In this document: positions 48,893-57,443 of the stretch, one piece after another
Numbering within the stretch: position 1 is the stretch's first letter
Layout: the number at the start of each line of letters is the position of its first letter
NCBI RefSeq assembly: GCF_017874715.1
Contig: NZ_JAGGLR010000030.1
Span: forward strand, 1-64,000
DNA length: 64,000 bases
Direction of reading: 5' to 3'
DNA from: Streptomyces iranensis
Lineage (GTDB): Bacteria > Actinomycetota > Actinomycetes > Streptomycetales > Streptomycetaceae
Made by a program: the position numbers and the translations under genes
The notes under the pieces: model-generated
Database searches by the model: none
What the model saw: the letters and a program-made list of their open reading frames with translations, nothing else
Told to the model about the DNA's origin: nothing

Positions 48893-48922
48893 AAGCGATA
48901 CCCGATCGACGGTGTATCGCTT
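48893..48922. promoter_or_regulatory. Dyad operator upstream of the cNMP-binding gene
   Basis: AAGCGATAC (48893-48901) and GTATCGCTT (48914-48922) are perfect 9-bp arms around 12 bp that itself holds CGATCG. In the same 223-bp gap are the small palindrome ATGACGTGTCAT (48849-48860) and a direct repeat GTACGCAC (48942-48949, 48955-48962). Together they suggest a heavily regulated divergent region. Confidence 0.65.
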
Positions 48923-49010
48923 TGGATCGGCTGCCTCTCTTGTACGCACGGTTCGTACGCACAGTGACCGCCGAGGGGCGTGGGGGGAGAGGAGACGGCA
49001 GAGTGAGGTC

Positions 49011-49460
49011 ATGATGGGACTGCTGAGCGCGCTGAAGACCGAACACCGTGAGCGGCTGATGGCGCTCGCCCACGATGTGTCCTTCCCCTCGGGCGGCCGC
49101 ATCTTCGAGGAAGGCCGTAAGGCCGACCGCTTCTGGATCATCCGCACCGGCGCGGTCACCCTCGATCTGCATGTCCCGGGGCGGCGGGCCGCGGTGATCG
49201 AGACACTCGGCCCCGGGGAGCTCATCGGCTGGTCCTGGCTCTTCCCGCCGGACACCTGGCACCTGGGCGCGGAGGCGCTCAGCCCGGTGCGCGCACAGGA
49301 GTTCAACGCCGAGGCGGTGCGCCGGCTGTGCGACGAGGACCCGGAGCTCGGTTACGCCCTCGCGCTGGCCTGCGCCCAGGTGATCGGGCGCCGGCTGCAG
49401 AGCGCCCGCACCCGGCTGCTGGACCTGTACGGGCCCTACGCGGGCGGAATCTCGCCATGA
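49011..49460 (+). CDS. Cyclic-nucleotide-binding (CRP-like) protein without HTH
   Basis: A 149-aa protein carrying a single cNMP-binding beta barrel (FPSGGRIFEEGRKADRFWII, GELIGWSWLFPPDTWHLGAEAL) and a C-terminal helix, with no room for the DNA-binding helix-turn-helix of Crp/Fnr. It may bind a cyclic nucleotide or another small ligand and regulate a partner protein. ATG 49011 and 49014 are both possible after GTGAGG. Located between the dyad region and the DosR-like gene, likely in one transcript with it. Confidence 0.85.
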   Translation: MMGLLSALKTEHRERLMALAHDVSFPSGGRIFEEGRKADRFWIIRTGAVTLDLHVPGRRAAVIETLGPGELIGWSWLFPPDTWHLGAEALSPVRAQEFNAEAVRRLCDEDPELGYALALACAQVIGRRLQSARTRLLDLYGPYAGGISP

Positions 49461-49582
49461 CCGGGCCGGAGGTGTAGCGGGCGGCCCGGGGGCCGAATGG
49501 CCCCTTACGCTTCCCCGCGCCAGAACGTAAAGCTGGGCAGCCGGATCGCGACCGGCGACCCGCGCGCCATGGAGGAGAGGCC

Positions 49583-50275
49583 GTGCCCCAGACAGCCGAC
49601 CCCGACGGCCCCATCGGGGTCTTTCTGCTCGACGACCACGAGGTGGTGCGGCGCGGACTGCGTGATCTGCTCGACGCCGAATCCGATCTGAAGGTGGTCG
49701 GCGAGGCGGCCAACGCCCGCGAGGCCATCGCCCGCGCCCCCGCCGTACGGCCACACGTCGCGGTGCTCGACGTACGGCTCGGCTCCTCGGGAGAGGGCGG
49801 GGACCACGAAGGGATCGAGGTCTGCCGGGAGTTGCGGGCCCGGCTCCCCGACCTCGCCTGTCTGATGCTGACGTCCTTTGACGACGACGAGGCGCTGTTC
49901 GACGCCATCATGGCCGGGGCCGCGGGCTATGTGCTCAAGCAGATCAACGGGTCCGACCTGGTGTCGGCGGTGCGCACCGTGGCCGAAGGCCGTTCCATGC
50001 TGGACCCCGGCGCCACCTCCCGGGTGATGGCCCGGCTGCGCGGCCCCGCGCCGAGCGGGCCCGTGGAACTGGAGAAGCTGTCCCCGCGGGAGCGGGAGAT
50101 CCTCCAGCTCATCGGCGATGGACTGACCAACCGGCAGATCGCCGAGCGGTTGTTCCTGGCCGAGAAGACCGTCAAGAACCGCATCTCCTCGATCCTGTCC
50201 AAGCTGGGCGTGGGGCGGCGCATCCAGGCCGCGGTGATCGCCGAGCGGATCAAGGAGCGCGAAGCGGGTCAGTGA
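49583..50275 (+). CDS. DosR/OsdR-like NarL family response regulator
   Basis: A 230-aa regulator from GTG 49583 (GGAGAGG upstream). The receiver has Asp17/Asp18 and phospho-Asp63 (VAVLDVRLG). Several stretches track DosR closely: GIEVCRELRARLPDLACLML, DAIMAGAAGYVLKQ and GRSMLDP. Relative to DosR there is a roughly six-residue Gly/Glu insertion after VRLG. The C-terminal HTH has LSPREREILQLIGDGLTNRQ. It is the likely partner of the GAF kinase at 45304; comparable to the streptomycete OsdK-OsdR pair. Confidence 0.92.
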   Translation: MPQTADPDGPIGVFLLDDHEVVRRGLRDLLDAESDLKVVGEAANAREAIARAPAVRPHVAVLDVRLGSSGEGGDHEGIEVCRELRARLPDLACLMLTSFDDDEALFDAIMAGAAGYVLKQINGSDLVSAVRTVAEGRSMLDPGATSRVMARLRGPAPSGPVELEKLSPREREILQLIGDGLTNRQIAERLFLAEKTVKNRISSILSKLGVGRRIQAAVIAERIKEREAGQ

Positions 50276-50346
50276 GCCCGTGGACGATGGTGACCGCGTG
50301 CCCGGTGGCTGCCACGGTGACCGCGTGTGTTTCGCGAGGAGCGCGA

Positions 50347-50398
50347 GACCGGTCCCCTTCCGGTCCCGCGCCCCACGCCGAACGGGGCGGGACCGGTC
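50347..50398. terminator. Hairpin cluster after the DosR-like gene
   Basis: GACCGGTCCC (50347-50356) pairs with GGGACCGGTC (50389-50398), with a competing inner hairpin GGTCCCGC / GCGGGACC. It lies in the 363-bp gap between two convergent genes (50276-50638), which otherwise holds only a degenerate repeat around GGCCCTCA and the second hairpin below; no gene is seen in it. Confidence 0.65.
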
Positions 50399-50558
50399 GA
50401 CATGCTCATCACCGCAGTGGAGTGAGAGCCCGGCCCACCCCCGGCGGTGGAGATGGCTCGCGGAACTGCTCGGTCCAGCATCGCGGTGCGCCCCGCCGCC
50501 GGGGAGGGGCCGAACGGCCCTCATAAATCGGGCGCGGACGGCCCTCACAACAAATCAG

Positions 50559-50587
50559 GGGCCGGACGGGGACACCCCATCCGGCCC
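50559..50587 (-). terminator. Hairpin terminator of the DUF6643 gene
   Basis: GGGCCGGA (50559-50566) pairs with TCCGGCCC (50580-50587), with an inner GGGG/CCCC stem, 51 bp beyond the DUF6643 stop. Confidence 0.65.
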
Positions 50588-50638
50588 GGACCTTCCCGCG
50601 ACCGGGCACGGCCCGGTCGCATCACCTCCCGACGTGTG

Positions 50639-51136
50639 TCAGTAGCCGCCTCCCGGCTGCGGCGCCCGGCCGCCCGGGTACTGCTGACGCCCGTAAGGGT
50701 CGTCGTACGGAGTGGGCGCGGGCGCCGCCGGGCGAGGCGCGACCGGACGCGTCATGGCCGGGCGCATCGCCTCGTACCCCATCGGCGAGGCCGGCGCGGG
50801 GCGCTGCATCTGCGGCTGCTGGGCGCCCGGGTAGCCCCGCGGTCCCGTCGGCTGCGGCGGGATGTAGGGCGAATGCGCCTGCTGCAGGCCGGTGGGCTGC
50901 GGTGCGTGCTGCTGGTACCCCTGGTGCATGGGCTGCGGGGAGGGGGCGGCCGGCAGCGCGGGGAGCGCCGAGGGCAGCGCCGGAAGATGACTTCCGGTGT
51001 CATAGGCCGACGGCACTCTGATGGGCGCGATCTGCGGTGTCCCCCGCTCGGCGACAAGACTGTCGTAGATGGGGGTGTCCGGGAAGGACGGCGAGGAGTA
51101 GTAGCCGCCACCGTAAGTGCTGCGGGGGGAGGTCAT
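50639..51136 (-). CDS. DUF6643 family low-complexity protein
   Basis: A 165-aa protein starting MTSPRSTYGGGYYSSPSFPD. The first 47 residues (DTPIYDSLVAERGTPQIAPI) are the conserved part; the rest is Pro/Gln/Ala-rich and likely unstructured. It resembles DUF6643, a family confined to streptomycetes and relatives, of unknown role. It is divergent from the TerD gene with a 231-bp shared promoter region that shows no clear operator. Confidence 0.85.
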   Translation of the reverse strand: MTSPRSTYGGGYYSSPSFPDTPIYDSLVAERGTPQIAPIRVPSAYDTGSHLPALPSALPALPAAPSPQPMHQGYQQHAPQPTGLQQAHSPYIPPQPTGPRGYPGAQQPQMQRPAPASPMGYEAMRPAMTRPVAPRPAAPAPTPYDDPYGRQQYPGGRAPQPGGGY

Positions 51137-51367
51137 AGACCATAAGTTAAGCCCACCATGTGCTGATTGGGGAGTCCGGTAGGAGGGTTGTTTTCAGTGT
51201 TCGGAGTGGCCGCGGATCCCCAATCCGAGCGAACCCGGGAAAATCGGTCGTCAGGGTACGTTGAGATCGTGTAAAGAGCGCGTTTTCAGCGGGTAGCCAT
51301 CCGTCGTCCGCGCTGTGCGACGGCCGAGCGGCCCGATCCGAGTGAACAGAAAGGCAGGGGGACGGAA

Positions 51368-52783
51368 ATGGCGATGCGCAAGGGCGGTAACACGCCAGTA
51401 CCGGCTGACACGGTGCGGATCGAGCTCGGCTGGCGCGCCGGACCGGGGGCGCCGGACGTGGACGCCTCGGCGCTGCTGCTGGTGTCCGGAAAGGTCAGGT
51501 CCGACGGGGACTTCGTGTTCTACAACCAGGCGGCGCACGCCTCCGGCGCGGTGCGCCACGAGGGGAAGCGGACCGCGGGTGACACCGTGACCGACACCCT
51601 TTCGGTGGACCTCGCCCGGGTCGAGCCCGCCGTCGACACCGTGGTCCTCGCGGCCTCGGCCGATGGCGGAACGTTCGGCCAGGTCCCCGGTCTGAACATC
51701 CGGGTGCTGAACGCGGCGGGCGGCGCGGAGATCGCCCGCTTCGACAGCGAGGACGCCACGGTCGAGACCGCCTTCGTCCTCGGCGAGCTGTACCGCAGGC
51801 AGGGCGCCTGGAAGTTCCGTGCGGTGGGCCAGGGGTACCAGAGCGGCCTTGCGGGGCTCGCCACGGACTTCGGCATCTCGGTCGACGAGCCGCAGCAGGC
51901 GCCGGCCCGGCCCGCCGCCCCGGCTCCGGGCCCCGCCGCCCCGCCGAACGCCGGGCAGAACCCTTACGCGGCGCAGAACCCGCCCGCAGTCCCGGCACCG
52001 CCCGCCGCCCCCGCGCCGCCGTCCGGCCCGCCCGCCGGGGCGTACCCGCCTCCGACGCCTACCGCCGTCTCCACGCCCCTGCCACCGCCCCCGCCCCCGC
52101 CCACCGCACCGGCCACCCCGGCCCCCGCGCCCGCCGGGGCGCCGGTGAGCCTCAGCAAGGTCACCCTGACGAAGGAGGCGCCCTCGGTCTCGCTGACCAA
52201 GCAGGGCGGCACCTCCGGCACCATGCGGATCAACCTCAACTGGCAGGTGCACAAGCAGTTCTCGGGGTGGGCCTCCAAGCTGGGCCGGGCCATGGCGATG
52301 CACAGCGACCTCGATCTCGACCTGGGGGCGCTGTTCGAACTCGCCGACGGCAGCAAGGGCGTGGTCCAGGCGCTCGGCAACTCCTTCGGCTCGCTGCACC
52401 AACCGCCCTTCATCCACCTGGACGCCGACGACCGGACCGGTTCCCGGGCGGCCGGTGAGAACCTCACCATCAACCTCGACCACCAGAAGCTGTTCCGCCG
52501 GATCCTGGTCTTCGTGACCATCTACGAGGGCGCCCGCAGCTTCGCCAACCTCCACGCCACGGTCACCCTGCAGCCGCAGTTCGGCGCCCCGATCGACTTC
52601 TCGCTCGACGAGTGCACCGTCCCGTCCCCGGTCTGCGCCCTCGCGCTCATCACCAACACCGGCAGTGAGCTCGTCGTGCAGCGCGAGGCCCGCTATCTGG
52701 TGCCGCAGCGCGGCACCAGCCCGCAGCGCACCCTCGACCACGCCTACGGCTGGGGCATGAACTGGACCCCCGGCCGCAAGTGA
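51368..52783 (+). CDS. TerD family protein with two TerD domains and a proline-rich linker
   Basis: A 471-aa protein. Domain 1 (about 15-175; ELGWRAGPGAPDVDASALLL, GGAEIARF) and domain 2 (about 265-471; MRINLNWQV, SDLDLDLGALFELADGSKGV) are calcium-binding TerD/TerE beta sandwiches. A roughly 90-residue Pro/Ala linker joins them. The Asp clusters DVDAS in domain 1 and SDLDLDL in domain 2 are the likely calcium-binding signatures. TerD proteins link to tellurite and stress resistance and, in streptomycetes, to cell signalling and development. ATG 51368 follows GGGGGACGGAA. Confidence 0.9.
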   Translation: MAMRKGGNTPVPADTVRIELGWRAGPGAPDVDASALLLVSGKVRSDGDFVFYNQAAHASGAVRHEGKRTAGDTVTDTLSVDLARVEPAVDTVVLAASADGGTFGQVPGLNIRVLNAAGGAEIARFDSEDATVETAFVLGELYRRQGAWKFRAVGQGYQSGLAGLATDFGISVDEPQQAPARPAAPAPGPAAPPNAGQNPYAAQNPPAVPAPPAAPAPPSGPPAGAYPPPTPTAVSTPLPPPPPPPTAPATPAPAPAGAPVSLSKVTLTKEAPSVSLTKQGGTSGTMRINLNWQVHKQFSGWASKLGRAMAMHSDLDLDLGALFELADGSKGVVQALGNSFGSLHQPPFIHLDADDRTGSRAAGENLTINLDHQKLFRRILVFVTIYEGARSFANLHATVTLQPQFGAPIDFSLDECTVPSPVCALALITNTGSELVVQREARYLVPQRGTSPQRTLDHAYGWGMNWTPGRK

Positions 52784-52784
52784 G

Positions 52785-52801
52785 GCCCCGGTGCACGGGG
52801 C
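52785..52801. terminator. Short bidirectional hairpin between TerD and glycosyltransferase genes
   Basis: GCCCCG-GTGCA-CGGGGC, a perfect 6-bp stem in the 25-bp gap between convergent stop codons. Confidence 0.6.
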
Positions 52802-52808
52802 GCGGCCG

Positions 52809-54101
52809 TCAGGGCGCGGCTCTGGGGCGGGCGTATGTGCGCCCCTTCCAGGCCGCGCCCTGCCCGAGGTGGTGCCGCACCGCCGAGTCCACCGTCATCA
52901 GCAGATAGAGAAGGGCCGTCAGGGGCAGCAGCGGCGCCAGCCACAGCGTCTGCCGGTAGTAGCGCAGCATCGGGATGTAGCTGCCCGCCATCAGCGCCCA
53001 GGCGGCGCCGCCCAGCGCCGCCGGCGCGGGACGCCCCGTCAGCACCCCGGCGACCACGGCCGCGGGCGGCACCAGATACACCACCGCCAGCCCCGCGAGC
53101 GTCACCAGCAACAGCAGCGGATTGTGGCGCAGTTGGGTGTACGCGCTGCGCGAGACCATCCGCCACAGCTCGCCCAGCCGCGGATACGGCCGCACGCTGT
53201 CGACCCGGTCGGCCAGCCCCAGCCAGATCCGTCCGCCGGACCGTTTCACGGTGCGGGCCAGCGCCACGTCGTCGATGACCGCCTGCCGGATCGACTCCGG
53301 GACCCCGGCCCGCTCGGCCGCCTCCCGGCGCAGCAGCACACAGCCGCCCGCGGCCGCCGCGGTGCGTCCCCGGGGCCGGTTGACCCACCGAAAGGGGTAC
53401 AGCTGCGCGAAGAAGTAGACAAAGGCGGGCACGATCAGCCGCTCCCAGTAGGTCACCACCCGCAGCCGCGCCATCTGGGAGACCAGATCCAGCCCGTTCG
53501 TCTCGGCCGCACGCACCAACTCCCGCAGGGAGTCCGGCTCATGGGCGATATCCGCGTCCGTCAGCAGCAGGTAGTCCACGCCGCCGTCGTCCTTACGGTC
53601 CGCGTCCCGGCCGTCCGCGTCCTTACGGTCCGCACCGTCCGCGTTCCCTCGGTCCGCGGCGAGGCGGGTCGTGGCGAGCGCCATGCCGTGCCGCACCGCC
53701 CACAGTTTGCCGGTCCAGCCGGGGCCGGGTTCGCCGGGGGAGCCGACGGTCAGCGGCAGCCCACCGTGTTCGTCGGCCAGTTCACGGGCCAGCTTTCCGG
53801 TGCCGTCCGTGCTGCCGTCGTCGATCAGGAAGATCTCCGCCGGCCCCGGATAGTCCTGGGCGAGCAGCGAGGGCAGACTGGCCGGAAGCACCGCGGACTC
53901 GTCCCGGGCGGGCACCACGACGGCCACCGAGGGCCACACCGCGGGCTCCGGCGGCCCGAACCCGTCCGGCTCCGGCGGCCCCGAGCCGTCCGGGCCGGTC
54001 CGGGGCAGCGTTACGTCCGTACGCCAGAAGAAGCCCTGGCCCAGCAGCAGCCACAGCCATGCGGCCAACGACCCGGCGGCGATCCACATCAGCGCGCTCA
54101 C
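52809..54101 (-). CDS. Family 2 glycosyltransferase, HpnB-like
   Basis: A 430-aa membrane glycosyltransferase. One N-terminal helix (1-22), a GT-A catalytic domain (VAVVVPARDESAVLPASLPS; the DxD motif LLTDADI; the later acidic VIDDVALARTVKRSGG), then four C-terminal helices. It resembles hopene-associated HpnB. A charged insert with doubled ADRKDADGR units (about residues 165-185) sits before the DxD motif, encoded by near-repeats of GTCCTTACGGTCCGC. No hopanoid genes are nearby, so the acceptor is unknown. GTG 54101 has no strong ribosome site. Confidence 0.85.
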   Translation of the reverse strand: MSALMWIAAGSLAAWLWLLLGQGFFWRTDVTLPRTGPDGSGPPEPDGFGPPEPAVWPSVAVVVPARDESAVLPASLPSLLAQDYPGPAEIFLIDDGSTDGTGKLARELADEHGGLPLTVGSPGEPGPGWTGKLWAVRHGMALATTRLAADRGNADGADRKDADGRDADRKDDGGVDYLLLTDADIAHEPDSLRELVRAAETNGLDLVSQMARLRVVTYWERLIVPAFVYFFAQLYPFRWVNRPRGRTAAAAGGCVLLRREAAERAGVPESIRQAVIDDVALARTVKRSGGRIWLGLADRVDSVRPYPRLGELWRMVSRSAYTQLRHNPLLLLVTLAGLAVVYLVPPAAVVAGVLTGRPAPAALGGAAWALMAGSYIPMLRYYRQTLWLAPLLPLTALLYLLMTVDSAVRHHLGQGAAWKGRTYARPRAAP

Positions 54102-54169
54102 CCGCCGAAGTCTGCCCGAAGGTGTGCCCGGCCGCCGGGCGCACGGGACCGATCCATTAAAGTGACCGG

Positions 54170-54964
54170 GTGAAGATCGCGCTTATGGACTCCGGAATCG
54201 GGCTGTTGCCCACCGCCGCCGCTATGCGCCGACTGCGACCGGACGCCGATCTCGTCCTCTCCTCCGACCCCGCCACCATGCCGTGGGGCCCGCGCACTCC
54301 CGAGGACGTCACCGGGCTGGCCCTGGGCTGCGCCCGAGCCGCCGCCGCGCACCGCCCCGACGCGCTGATCGTCGCCTGCAACACCGCCTCCGTCCACGCC
54401 CTGCCCGCACTGCGCGCCGAGCTGGAGCCCGGGTTGCCGATCATCGGCACCGTGCCCGCCATCAAGCCCGCGGCGGCCGGGGGAGGGCCGATCGCGATCT
54501 GGGCCACCCCGGCCACCACCGGCAGCCCGTACCAGCGGGGACTGATCCGTGACTTCGCGGACGGCGTCGAGGTGACCGAGGTGCCGTGCCCGGGGCTCGC
54601 GGACGCGGTGCAGCACGGCGACGACGAGGGGATCGACGCCGCGGTGGCCGCCGCGGCGGCCCGCACCCCGCGCGATGTCACGACCGTCGTCCTGGGCTGC
54701 ACCCATTACGAACTCGTCGCCGCCCGGATCCGGACCGCCGTACAGCGGCCGGACGCGCCGCCGATCGTCCTCCATGGCTCGGCCGGGGCCGTCGCCGCCC
54801 AGGCCCTGCGCCGGATCGGCACCGACCCGTTCCCGCCGGACGGCCCGGTCACCCCGGGCCGTCTGACCGTCATCCTCGGCGGACGCGAGGCCGCCCTGCC
54901 GGAGGTCGCCCTGACCTACGCCGAAGGCGTGCTGCTGGCACCCGTCGCCCCGACGCGCGCTTGA
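54170..54964 (+). CDS. Glutamate/aspartate racemase family protein
   Basis: A 264-aa protein with the MurI signatures: MDSGIG near the start (catalytic Asp-Ser), VACNTAS (first catalytic Cys), and LGCTHYELV (second catalytic Cys and His). It should interconvert L- and D-glutamate or act on a related amino acid. The first motif departs from MurI (GIGLLPTA for GIGGLTVL), so a paralogue rather than the housekeeping enzyme is likely. GTG 54170 follows TAAAGT by exactly 6 bp with no Shine-Dalgarno site: leaderless. Confidence 0.85.
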   Translation: MKIALMDSGIGLLPTAAAMRRLRPDADLVLSSDPATMPWGPRTPEDVTGLALGCARAAAAHRPDALIVACNTASVHALPALRAELEPGLPIIGTVPAIKPAAAGGGPIAIWATPATTGSPYQRGLIRDFADGVEVTEVPCPGLADAVQHGDDEGIDAAVAAAAARTPRDVTTVVLGCTHYELVAARIRTAVQRPDAPPIVLHGSAGAVAAQALRRIGTDPFPPDGPVTPGRLTVILGGREAALPEVALTYAEGVLLAPVAPTRA

Positions 54965-55062
54965 CAGCGGTGCCTCGTGCGGTGAGCTGACCGAAACGCT
55001 CCTCACCAGCGGATTCACCCGCCCCGCTGCCGTGGTGCCGGAAGGTGAGTACGCTGCCAAGC

Positions 55063-55620
55063 ATGAGGCACCACGACCACGGAGAGCCGACCGCCCACGG
55101 GCAGCCACCCGCGGTCTGGATCGGACGGGCCCACAATCGCGCGCAGTGGCTGCTGGCGGTGGCGGGCGCCGCGTGCCTGGCACTCGGTGTCGACCTCGCC
55201 GTCGACTCGCCCTGGGGCTCGGGCATCGCCCCGCTCCTGATGGCCGTCATCGGCTGTGTCGCCGCCGGGCTGCTGATGCTCTTCGGCACCCTCGCCTTCG
55301 TCCATGTGGCGGTACGGGTCGACGACGAGGTGCTGGAGATCCGCTGCGGCCATATGGGGCTCCCACGCCGCCGCATCCCGCTCAGCGACGTGGTCCACGC
55401 CGATGTGGCCCCCAAGGTCACCCCCTGCCAGTGGGGCGGCTGGGGTTACCGCTGGCGCCCCGAGAAGGGCACGGCGGTGGTGGTGCGCCGGGGCGAGGGC
55501 GTGGTGGTCCGCCTCGGGGACGGCCGGGTCTTCACGGTCACGGTGGACGACGCGGAGGCGGCGGTCCGGGTCATCCGCGACCGGCTGCGGCTGATCGCGG
55601 CCCGCACGTCCCAGGTCTAG
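55063..55620 (+). CDS. Small membrane protein with PH-like domain
   Basis: A 185-aa protein: two membrane helices (about 28-48 and 55-80) followed by a soluble domain with VRVDDEVLEIRCGHMGLPRR and a beta-rich end (VVVRLGDGRVFTVTVDDAEAAV), like the bacterial PH-domain YdbT/DUF-type membrane proteins. ATG 55063 has TACGCT ending 7 bp before it, so probably leaderless; an in-frame GTG at 55045 would precede that box. Function unknown. Confidence 0.8.
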   Translation: MRHHDHGEPTAHGQPPAVWIGRAHNRAQWLLAVAGAACLALGVDLAVDSPWGSGIAPLLMAVIGCVAAGLLMLFGTLAFVHVAVRVDDEVLEIRCGHMGLPRRRIPLSDVVHADVAPKVTPCQWGGWGYRWRPEKGTAVVVRRGEGVVVRLGDGRVFTVTVDDAEAAVRVIRDRLRLIAARTSQV

Positions 55621-55679
55621 CCGATCCCCGTTCCCCTCTTTCGGGGGATGCGTTCCCTTCCGCGGCCTCCGGGGCTCGC

Positions 55680-56705
55680 TCATGGGATCGGCCCCGGGCC
55701 GTCGTCCAGGCGGCGGGCGGTCGCCAGTCCGGCGAGGAGGCCCGCCCCCGCGGTGATCTGGGAGAAGCTGAGGGCGTTGCCCAGACAGGACTCGACGGCC
55801 AGGGCCGTGAGGGTCGCGGCCGCCGTAAGGACCACGGGAGTGGGGCGCGGGGAGCGCCACAGGGCGTGGAGCATCCAGCCGAAGGCCGCGCCCAGCAGCG
55901 CCACCCCCGGCAGCCCCTGACCGGCCGCCTGCTGGAGCGGCGCCGAATGCGGCTTGGCCTCAGGGCCCAGCGGCTGGGTCGCCGAAGGGCTCAGCTCGCC
56001 GAAGCGGTCCGGCCCCGCACCGCGCAGCGGGTCCGTCTCCTCGATACGGGCGGCGTCCTGCCACAGCCGGATCCGGTGCTCGGTGAGATGGGCGCGCAGG
56101 GCGGGCGGCAGTCCGCCCGGGATCGAGCCCTTGGCCACCGCCCAGGTGCCGCCGACCGCGACCGCGGCGATCAGCGCGCACGCGGCGAGCGCCGGCAGCC
56201 GCCGGCTCGGCCGGGCGGCGATGAGCGAGCACACCAGGACGGCACCGCTCGCCACCGAGCCGACCGTCGAGCCGCCCACCACCGCCGTGAGCGTGATCGC
56301 CGCGGCCGGCAGCCACAGCGCCGGGCGGAGGACCCGCGGGGCGGCCCAGGCCGCGCAGCAGAGCGCGCCCGTGGCCAGGGTGAGCTGGGCCGCGCCCGGC
56401 CCCTCGTGGCCGCTGAGCCCGTACGGCGAGGTGCTGGCCAGACCGAACCCCGCCAGCCCGGCGGCCGCCGCCCCGGCGACCGGCAGCAGCGATCCGGCGA
56501 TCCGGCCGCAGGCGTACCCGGCGGCCACCGCCAACACCGCCAGCAGGATTCCCTCGGGGCGGGCCGGCCGCCCCATGGCCGCGATCAGCGCCCATACGGC
56601 GCAACCGGCCAGGATCAGAACCCCCGCGATATCGGACGCACCGGCGCAGCCGTCGGCCGGTCTGCCGTGGTCCTGCACGACAGGCTCCACCACTGATGAC
56701 GTCAT
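55680..56705 (-). CDS. O-antigen-ligase-like (Wzy-C) membrane protein
   Basis: A 341-aa protein with about 10 membrane helices and a large loop carrying RIRLWQDAARIEETDPLRGA near the middle, the pattern of the Wzy-C/O-antigen ligase family (a conserved Arg/His-rich periplasmic loop). In Gram-positives such proteins ligate or polymerise polysaccharide units. No polysaccharide gene cluster surrounds it, so the substrate is unknown. ATG 56705 follows GGGGGG; the perfect palindrome GATGACGTCATC (56695-56706) spans its first codons. Confidence 0.82.
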   Translation of the reverse strand: MTSSVVEPVVQDHGRPADGCAGASDIAGVLILAGCAVWALIAAMGRPARPEGILLAVLAVAAGYACGRIAGSLLPVAGAAAAGLAGFGLASTSPYGLSGHEGPGAAQLTLATGALCCAAWAAPRVLRPALWLPAAAITLTAVVGGSTVGSVASGAVLVCSLIAARPSRRLPALAACALIAAVAVGGTWAVAKGSIPGGLPPALRAHLTEHRIRLWQDAARIEETDPLRGAGPDRFGELSPSATQPLGPEAKPHSAPLQQAAGQGLPGVALLGAAFGWMLHALWRSPRPTPVVLTAAATLTALAVESCLGNALSFSQITAGAGLLAGLATARRLDDGPGPIP

Positions 56706-56908
56706 CCCGCCGACCCCCCGTCGTGACGGGCACCGCGCCGACGCCCTTACGGCCGTCGCGCGAGCCATGACACCCGAAACCGTAGCGCTTGTCGTAAGGA
56801 ATGTGTATATGGTGCGCAGAAACGATGAGTCGGTCGTGAAACGCTCGCCGCGGAGGGCGCCGTACGGCCGCCGCGCGCGCCCCCATTTCCGCCCGATACC
56901 CTCGGCCC

Positions 56909-57388
56909 ATGCCGACCCCCGACTTCATCCGTGACCTCAGGGCCTCCATCGGTCATGAACTGCTCTATCTGCCGGGCGTGAGCGCCGTGGTCTTCGACGA
57001 CCAGGACCGGGTGCTGCTGGGCCGCCGGGCCGACAACGGCCGCTGGACCATCATCTGCGGCATTCCCGAACCCGGTGAGCAGCCGGCCACGGCGGTGGTC
57101 CGCGAGGTCGAGGAGGAGACCGCGGTGCGCTGTGTCCCCGAACGCATCGTGCTCGTACGGACCCTGGCGCCGGTGACCTACCCCAACGACGACAAGTGCC
57201 AGTTCGTGGACGTCTGCTTCCGCTGCCGCGCGGTCGGCGGCGAGGCGCGGGTGAACGACGACGAGTCGCTGGACGTCGGCTGGTTCCCGCTCGACGCGCT
57301 GCCCGAGATGGAGGACTTCTCCCTGTCCCGGATCAAGCAGGCGATCGAGGACGGCCCGACATGGTTCGAGCCCATCGTCGGGGAGTGA
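56909..57388 (+). CDS. Nudix hydrolase
   Basis: A 159-aa Nudix protein. The Nudix box reads GIPEPGEQPATAVVREVEEE then TAV, with the key E-x7-REVEEE metal-binding helix intact. Likely removes nucleoside diphosphates linked to another moiety, or is a MutT/ADP-ribose-type enzyme. ATG 56909 has TACCCT exactly 6 bp before it and no ribosome site: leaderless. The following SDR gene starts 55 bp downstream with its own similar box. Confidence 0.9.
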   Translation: MPTPDFIRDLRASIGHELLYLPGVSAVVFDDQDRVLLGRRADNGRWTIICGIPEPGEQPATAVVREVEEETAVRCVPERIVLVRTLAPVTYPNDDKCQFVDVCFRCRAVGGEARVNDDESLDVGWFPLDALPEMEDFSLSRIKQAIEDGPTWFEPIVGE

Positions 57389-57443
57389 AGTATGTGCCGC
57401 CCCCACATCGGTCCGGGCCCGACGGCTGCCTAATGTGCCCCTC

